Positions 18,518-22,825 of a DNA stretch of 22,825 nucleotides are shown piece after piece. A program made the position numbers and the translations under genes. Source of the stretch: CF-39 sp036518215 (GTDB lineage Bacteria; Chloroflexota; Limnocylindria; P2-11E); NCBI GenBank assembly GCA_036518215.1, contig DATDNP010000061.1, positions 1 to 22,825 of the forward strand, written 5' to 3'. The notes beneath the pieces were generated by a model. It worked only from the letters and a program-made list of their open reading frames with translations. It was not told the DNA's origin and ran no database searches. Every line of letters begins with the position of its first letter. Positions within the stretch are counted from its first letter, which is position 1.

Positions 18518-20481
18518 CGGTCGATCCGATCGGCCGGTGGGGCGGGTACGGGCGGCACCGGCCCCGGCGGCACCGGGCCCGGCGGGATCGGTCCGGGCTG
18601 CCCGCCCGGAGGCACGGGCTGCGTGCCTGCGACGACCGCCGCCGCGCCGTTCGAGTGGCCGTTGCTCCCCGCCGCGAGCAGCTCGGCCATCGTCGGGAGC
18701 ACGAGCGGCTTGCGCACGAACGGCTTCGCCGCCGTCGGGTTCGCCTGATCGGCGTACACGAAGACCTCTTCGAGCTCCGAGCCGATGAGCTCCTCGCGCT
18801 GGATGAGCGCGCCGGCCACGGCGTGCACGGCGTATTCCTTCTCGCGAATGAGCCGCTTCGTCTCCTCGTAGAGGGCGTCGAGCATCTTGTCCGCCATGAC
18901 GAGCACGGGACCGGGATACCCCGACATGCTCGAGGGCGAGACCATGAGCGACGAGCCCATGCCGAGCGACGCGCAGTACATGAGCGCGCGGGCGGTCGCG
19001 TTCTGCAGATCCGAGCTCGCGCCCGCGAGCTTCGTGCCGAGCATGAGCTCTTCGACGGCGCGCGAGCCGAGCGAGATCATGATGTCGACCTCGATCTGCC
19101 GCGCGTGGAGCTGATGGCGCTCCTCGCGCTCTGAGCGCGACACGACGCCGAGCGTCTCGCCGCGACGCACGATCGACGCCTTCTGCACGCGGTCCTCGGG
19201 CTTGAGGTAGCGCGCGACGACGGCGTGGCCGGCCTCGTGATACGCGACGGCGCGCTTGTCCTCTGCGCTCATCTTCGCGATCGGCTGCTTCAGGCCCAGG
19301 AAGCGCATGTCGGCCGCCGCGAGCCAATCCTTGTAGCTGAGCTGATCGCGGCCCTCTTCGTGGGCGATGATCAGAGCTTCGTTGATGATGGTCTTGATGT
19401 GGATCGGGGTCCACCCGATCGCGTCCTGCGACATCATCTCGATGTCGCACGTGTCGTCGTGCGCCTTCTGTGACAGGTAGTAGCGGATGATGTCCTTCCG
19501 GCCCTCGCCGTCCGGCGTGTGCACGACGAGCGTCCGGTCGAGACGGCCGGGACGCACGAGCGCGGGGTCGAGCACGTCGGGACGGTTCGTCGCTCCGATG
19601 ACGAACACGAGCGGCTTCGGGGGCACCGGACCACGGATGAGGCCGAGCCACCGCCCGACCTTTCGGCGCCACTGGTCCTCGACGATGTTGCCGAGCGAGT
19701 CCATCTGGTTGAGTAGCGTGTTGAGCCCCATGCCGGAGTAGCCCATGCCCATCATGCCGCCGGCGGCCTGCATCGGTCCGCCCATCACGCCGCCGCGCGC
19801 CATGCCGATGGAGTCGATCTCGTCGAGGAAGAGGATGCAGGCGCCGGGAGCGCCGGGCTTGCGGTACCTGCGCGCGAGGTTCCGCGCGCGGGAGAACAGC
19901 TGGATGACGATGAGGGCATCCATGCCCATCCACATGCTGCGGAGCCCCGACGCGTCGACGTAGAGGAACGGCAGCTTCGCCTCGGCCGCGATGACGCCCG
20001 CGAGGAATGTCTTGCCGGTGCCCGGCGACCCCGAGAGGAGCATGCCCTTCGGCATCTCGCCGCCGGCCTGCTGGAACCGCTCGACGCCACCGAGGATGCG
20101 CACGAGCGTCTTCGCGTGCTCGACGAGATCCGGCTGGCCGCGGTAGCTCTCGAACGACAGGCCGATCTGCGGCTGATCCGGGGTCACCGTGTACATGCGC
20201 GGACGCGAGAGGAAGAACATCAGACCCCAGAACATGCCGATGTTGATGACCATGAGGACGATGAGCTGGATGAGGAGGGCGGGGCTATTCGAGATGAAGG
20301 CGAGGATCCCCTCGAAGATCCCGCGGATGCCGTAGGCGAACAGCGCGATCCCGAGGATGAGCGCGACGATGAGGAGCCGCTTCAGGTTGTGCTCGAGGAC
20401 GAACGCGGTCGTCGTGAGGAACGATTGGACCTTCGTCGGCCCGGGCGCGCCCGCCGGCTGGACGCTCGTCGGTTGCTGCAT
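18514..20481 (-). CDS. FtsH-like membrane AAA+ zinc metalloprotease, divergent
   Basis: A 655-residue relative of FtsH. Two transmembrane helices (about 35-51 and 68-91) are joined by a loop of only about 15 residues, so the usual extracytoplasmic domain is missing. The AAA module has Walker A GSPGTGKT (151-158), a pore loop reading SMWMGMDA (182-189) with Trp where FtsH has Phe, Walker B ILFLDEIDS (216-224), and RPGRLDR with arginine fingers (310-316). Two inserts stand out: a Met/Gly-rich one (227-252) and a longer one before the sensor strand (about 264-290). The protease has HEAGH (415-419) and third ligand Asp491 in GASSD, so it looks active. The tail is Pro-rich with PGPVP repeats. ATG 20481 overlaps the upstream stop (TGATG). 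Probably a paralogue, not the housekeeping FtsH. Confidence 0.88.
   Translation of the reverse strand: MQQPTSVQPAGAPGPTKVQSFLTTTAFVLEHNLKRLLIVALILGIALFAYGIRGIFEGILAFISNSPALLIQLIVLMVINIGMFWGLMFFLSRPRMYTVTPDQPQIGLSFESYRGQPDLVEHAKTLVRILGGVERFQQAGGEMPKGMLLSGSPGTGKTFLAGVIAAEAKLPFLYVDASGLRSMWMGMDALIVIQLFSRARNLARRYRKPGAPGACILFLDEIDSIGMARGGVMGGPMQAAGGMMGMGYSGMGLNTLLNQMDSLGNIVEDQWRRKVGRWLGLIRGPVPPKPLVFVIGATNRPDVLDPALVRPGRLDRTLVVHTPDGEGRKDIIRYYLSQKAHDDTCDIEMMSQDAIGWTPIHIKTIINEALIIAHEEGRDQLSYKDWLAAADMRFLGLKQPIAKMSAEDKRAVAYHEAGHAVVARYLKPEDRVQKASIVRRGETLGVVSRSEREERHQLHARQIEVDIMISLGSRAVEELMLGTKLAGASSDLQNATARALMYCASLGMGSSLMVSPSSMSGYPGPVLVMADKMLDALYEETKRLIREKEYAVHAVAGALIQREELIGSELEEVFVYADQANPTAAKPFVRKPLVLPTMAELLAAGSNGHSNGAAAVVAGTQPVPPGGQPGPIPPGPVPPGPVPPVPAPPADRIDR
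18551..18595. repeat. Three 15-base tandem units encoding PGP(I/V)P repeats
   Basis: Three consecutive 15-base units start GGCGG at 18551, 18566 and 18581 and differ at a few positions. Read on the minus strand they encode the five-residue repeats of the Pro-rich tail of the FtsH-like protein; more degenerate units flank them. Such repeats can expand or contract by slippage. Confidence 0.7.
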
Positions 20482-20897
20482 CAATTCACACCTACGATCT
20501 CGCCGTTCTCGACATCAAGCACGAATCCCACGATGGCATCGCTCCCCTGCATGTCCTTCCCCGTCGCGATGTACCCCGCGAGGACCCGGCCGTCCCGTTC
20601 GGTCGCGCCGACGAACCGGACGCTGCGTATGTCGGCGAGCGCTGCTCCCTGGGGATCGGTGAGCGCGTCCTTCAACGCGGTGAGCGTCTCGTTGTCCATG
20701 ATCCGGGCGAGGGTCTTCGCGTCGTTCGTCGCGAGCGCGCTCGCGACCTGCGCCGTCGCCGGTGGCTCCGCGACCTTCTCGAGCGAGGGATACGGGTTCG
20801 CGCGGATGCCGGGGTCGGTGACGCGCTGCGCGACGACGCCGGCGAAGATCCCGCCGACGAGGATCGCGAGGATGAAGATCGCGCGAGATTCCGTCAC
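20481..20897 (-). CDS. Small single-pass membrane protein, unknown, coupled to FtsH-like gene
   Basis: A 138-residue protein with an N-terminal transmembrane helix (about residues 5-23) and a soluble domain of about 110 residues, most likely outside the membrane. A Pro-containing stalk (NPYPSLEKVAEPPAT) leads to a helical stretch, then to alternating strands ending VGFVLDVENGEIVGVN. The strand pattern resembles small ligand- or partner-binding folds such as NTF2-like or DUF4878-like domains, but I do not recognise a family. The GTG start overlaps the stop of the upstream gene by four bases (GTGA), and its TGA overlaps the ATG of the FtsH-like gene by one base (TGATG). This tight coupling suggests a partner role for the protease, as an inference from position only. 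Confidence 0.75.
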   Translation of the reverse strand: MTESRAIFILAILVGGIFAGVVAQRVTDPGIRANPYPSLEKVAEPPATAQVASALATNDAKTLARIMDNETLTALKDALTDPQGAALADIRSVRFVGATERDGRVLAGYIATGKDMQGSDAIVGFVLDVENGEIVGVN

Positions 20898-21319
20898 TTC
20901 GTCAGGATGACCTGCCCTCCGAGAAGGGTCAGCGCGAGCGAGAAGAGATGGTTCGTGCCGTCGTTCGCCCGCACCTCGACCGCGTAGATCTGGACGCTGA
21001 ACTCGCCCTGCGAGCTGCCGCCCAGGTACGTGAGCGAGAGCGGCTTGACCTGCTGCTGGCTCTGCTGCGCCGCCTGCTGGGCCAGGGCCTGCGAGACGAC
21101 GTCCTGCTGCGGCCGCAGCTGCGTGAGCTGCTCGGACTCGCGGTCCAGCAGGGCGACCATGTACGAGCGCGCCTGTGACGGCTCGCCGGACGTGAACCAG
21201 CCCTGGTCGTTGATGAAGGTGCTGACCGCGGCGCTGAGCGCGAACCCGAGCATCGCGCCGACGAGCGCGACGCCGATGCCGGTGCGTAGCAACGAGCTGC
21301 GCCGAGTGGTCGTCCCCAC
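20894..21319 (-). CDS. Small single-pass membrane protein with Gln-rich segment, unknown
   Basis: A 141-residue protein with a basic N-terminus, one transmembrane helix (about 13-34) and an extracytoplasmic domain. After the helix comes a probable amphipathic helix rich in Gln (SQALAQQAAQQSQQQ), then a compact strand-rich region (LSLTYLGGSSQGEFSVQIY through LTLLGGQVILTK). No recognised family. First gene of a three-gene unit with the 138-residue protein and the FtsH-like protease. The GTG at 21319 has TAGACT exactly six bases upstream and no Shine-Dalgarno site, so the operon mRNA is probably leaderless. The domain layout resembles its downstream neighbour (single anchor plus small outer domain), hinting at a heteromeric pair. 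Confidence 0.75.
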   Translation of the reverse strand: MGTTTRRSSLLRTGIGVALVGAMLGFALSAAVSTFINDQGWFTSGEPSQARSYMVALLDRESEQLTQLRPQQDVVSQALAQQAAQQSQQQVKPLSLTYLGGSSQGEFSVQIYAVEVRANDGTNHLFSLALTLLGGQVILTK

Positions 21320-21325
21320 GTATGG

Positions 21326-21331
21326 AGTCTA
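21326..21331 (-). promoter_or_regulatory. Putative -10 element (TAGACT) for the FtsH-like operon
   Basis: Minus-strand TAGACT ends six bases before the GTG at 21319, within the 35-base gap after the preceding hydrolase gene. It would make a leaderless transcript covering the two small membrane proteins and the FtsH-like protease. Confidence 0.5.
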
Positions 21332-21354
21332 TTCGCGGTATCGCCCCAAATGGT

Positions 21355-22509
21355 TCATCCGGCACGTCTCAGGACGCTCAGCGCGAAGCCGAGCAGGCCG
21401 CTGAGCTCGCGGATCCAGAACGCCGCGTCCTCCTGCCGAGCGCCCTGGCTGAGAGCGGCCGCGTGCGAGAGAAGACGCGTGAGGTGGAGCGTCGTTCCGC
21501 CCTCGTGCGGCGCGCCCGAGGCGCTCTCAGCCTCGCTCACCGGTTCGAACCGGTCCCCTTCGTCGTGGAGCCAGTAGACGGGCGCTTTGATGTCCGCCCA
21601 GCGCGTCGCCGGGGAGAGCGTCGCGTAGGTGTCGCGGAGACCCCCCGGAAGGGCGTCGAGCGCCGCGATCGCGTCGGCGTACGTCGTCGCTGAGAGCGCG
21701 CGCCAGAGCGCTCGCGCCTCGTCCCCGAGACCCGCCGGGGCGGATGGATCGAGCGGCCCGCCGGACGCGCGGATCGCGGCGGTGACCGTCTCGCGATCCG
21801 CGGCATCGCCGAGGGCTTCGGCCGCGCCGAGCGGCAGCTTGAGCCGCGCTTCGGGATCGGGCGTCCATCGCTCGAGACGGCCGCCGCGGAGCTGCGTGCC
21901 CGACACGACGCTCGCGAGGTATGAGCGGATGTCGAAGAACGCACCGAGCGCGCCGAGGTACTTCGCGCGCGCGAGCGCGCCACCCGTGATGCCGGCCGCG
22001 GCGAAGAGCACCCCGCCGCCGACGGAGAACCCGAATGCCCCGGCGCGCTCGGGATCGACATCGGGGCGACGCAGCATCGCGGCGAACGCCGCGTCGACCT
22101 TCAGCGGTGCGGAGCGCTCGAGGCGCGCGTCGGTGAGGAACGCGAACTGAGGCAGCATCACGAGATACCCCGCGCGCGCGAGCGCCTCCGAGACGCGCGC
22201 CGTCTCCGGATCGTCGTTCCCGAACGGCGTCGCGCCATTCACGACGAGCATCGCGGCGTGTCGCGTCCCGGCTCCGGGGATCCACCACGTCACGCGGACG
22301 TCCTCGTCGACGAGCGTCATGTGCTCCTCGGTCCGTCGCGGCTCGGGCGTGATCGACGCCGCGTAATTCGCGCCGTAGATCGCCGACGAGTACACGTCGA
22401 GGACGACGACGCTCGCCCGCCACAGTGGCGCCCAGAGCGGCGACCACAACCCGATGACGATGACCGCGGCGATGAGCGCCGCGGCGGCCCAGCGCCGTCT
22501 CCGCCTCAC
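21355..22509 (-). CDS. Membrane-anchored alpha/beta hydrolase
   Basis: A 384-residue protein. An Arg-rich N-terminus (MRRRRRW) and a hydrophobic segment (about 8-28) suggest an uncleaved membrane anchor with the enzyme domain outside. The hydrolase core has VVNGATPFGNDDPE near residues 89-102, where HG-type oxyanion motifs usually lie, but with Asn in place of His. GFSVGG gives the nucleophile Ser162, and WLHDEGDRFEPVS and LLSHAAALS carry plausible Asp and His residues. I cannot name a substrate; related proteins are annotated only as dienelactone-hydrolase-like or BAAT-like. GTG start at 22509 with TATCTT six bases upstream and no Shine-Dalgarno site. It lies 15 bases after the secF stop, so read-through from secF is also possible. 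Confidence 0.82.
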   Translation of the reverse strand: MRRRRRWAAAALIAAVIVIGLWSPLWAPLWRASVVVLDVYSSAIYGANYAASITPEPRRTEEHMTLVDEDVRVTWWIPGAGTRHAAMLVVNGATPFGNDDPETARVSEALARAGYLVMLPQFAFLTDARLERSAPLKVDAAFAAMLRRPDVDPERAGAFGFSVGGGVLFAAAGITGGALARAKYLGALGAFFDIRSYLASVVSGTQLRGGRLERWTPDPEARLKLPLGAAEALGDAADRETVTAAIRASGGPLDPSAPAGLGDEARALWRALSATTYADAIAALDALPGGLRDTYATLSPATRWADIKAPVYWLHDEGDRFEPVSEAESASGAPHEGGTTLHLTRLLSHAAALSQGARQEDAAFWIRELSGLLGFALSVLRRAG

Positions 22510-22515
22510 GGGCGG

Positions 22516-22521
22516 AAGATA
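22516..22521 (-). promoter_or_regulatory. Putative -10 element (TATCTT) for leaderless hydrolase mRNA
   Basis: Minus-strand TATCTT ends six bases before the GTG at 22509, inside the 15-base gap after secF. The geometry matches the other three exact cases. No -35 is obvious; the upstream promoter region would lie within secF codons. Confidence 0.5.
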
Positions 22522-22524
22522 CGT

Positions 22525-22825
22525 CTAGGCGGCGAGCGCGCGGTGGCGGAGGCGGTCCTCGACCTCCTGCCACAGCGACACGATCTGCGACGCATTGAAG
22601 ATCGACGAATACGTCCCCGAGATGATGCCGACGAGCAGGGCGAGGGCGAAGTTGCGCATCGAGAAGCCGCCGAAGAGGAAGAGTGCGAGGAGCGTGAAGA
22701 CGACGGTGAGCGACGTGATCACGGAACGCGTCATCGTCTGCATGATCGAGAAGTTGATGACGGGATTGAGCGCCTCGCCTGGGTTCAGCCGCAGGTTCTC
22801 GCGGATGCGGTCGAACACGACGATC
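22525..22825 (-). CDS. secF: Protein translocase subunit SecF, C-terminal part (cut by window edge)
   Basis: The last 99 or so codons of SecF, the proton-motive-force-driven partner of SecD that helps pull exported proteins across the membrane. VVFDRIRENLR is the conserved cytoplasmic-loop motif, followed by NPVINFSIMQTMTRSVITS and two hydrophobic helices (TVVFTLLALFLFGG and NFALALLVGIISGTYSSIF), then a short charged tail. The 5' end lies beyond the right edge, and secD would be expected there. The frame is open to the window boundary. Confidence 0.93.
   Translation of the reverse strand, partial: IVVFDRIRENLRLNPGEALNPVINFSIMQTMTRSVITSLTVVFTLLALFLFGGFSMRNFALALLVGIISGTYSSIFNASQIVSLWQEVEDRLRHRALAA

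Noticed and set aside
20898..21365. N-terminal extension of the 138-residue membrane protein to 21365
   Set aside because: It runs through the 141-residue gene in another frame as low-complexity sequence and would bury the transmembrane signal anchor in the middle.

Overview
This is a high-GC, extremely gene-dense bacterial chromosome segment. Twenty protein genes (two cut by the window edges) cover all but about 239 bases. I see no rRNA, tRNA, CRISPR, insertion sequence or phage gene. Gene content (two-subunit KorAB 2-oxoacid:ferredoxin oxidoreductase, a single long RelA/SpoT enzyme, TypA, RecJ, SecF, an FtsH-like membrane protease), three lipoproteins with Ser/Thr/Pro-rich linkers, and several apparently leaderless genes suggest a free-living, probably monoderm-type bacterium. 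My best guess is an uncultured Chloroflexota lineage. An actinobacterial relative cannot be excluded from sequence alone.

Layout from left to right. Bases 1-3814 hold the 5' part of hisS (minus), a divergent lipid-anchored cyclophilin followed directly by an unknown membrane protein (plus), then a convergent minus-strand pair: a short DUF2007-like protein and an aspartase/fumarase-family enzyme (aspA). aspA diverges from korA-korB (3862-6709) across a 47-base gap that carries a near-palindromic -10 element readable on both strands. Converging on korB is an S9 peptidase / VanY-type carboxypeptidase operon (9445 to 6717). A luciferase-like flavin oxidoreductase diverges from it and converges on a long minus-strand operon, recJ - rel - typA - alpha/beta hydrolase (17132 to 10524), whose genes overlap or nearly touch. 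A lipoprotein polysaccharide-deacetylase relative (17177-18517) diverges from recJ and converges on a second minus-strand operon (21319 to 18514): two small single-pass membrane proteins of unknown function translationally coupled to an unusual FtsH-like protease. A membrane-anchored alpha/beta hydrolase and the 3' end of secF close the window.

Functionally the window mixes central carbon and nitrogen metabolism (aspA, korAB), translation and stress control (hisS, rel, typA), DNA repair (recJ), and cell-envelope maintenance (lipoproteins, carboxypeptidase, deacetylase-like protein, FtsH-like protease, SecF). The most notable signals are: a TAnnnT hexamer exactly six bases before four start codons; a bidirectional -10 between aspA and korA; a hydrolase whose first 55 codons seem to require a CTG start; a Rel enzyme pairing an intact HD hydrolase site with an acidic QFDD motif; and the three-gene FtsH-like module, whose protease lacks the usual extracytoplasmic domain while its two partner proteins carry extracytoplasmic domains.
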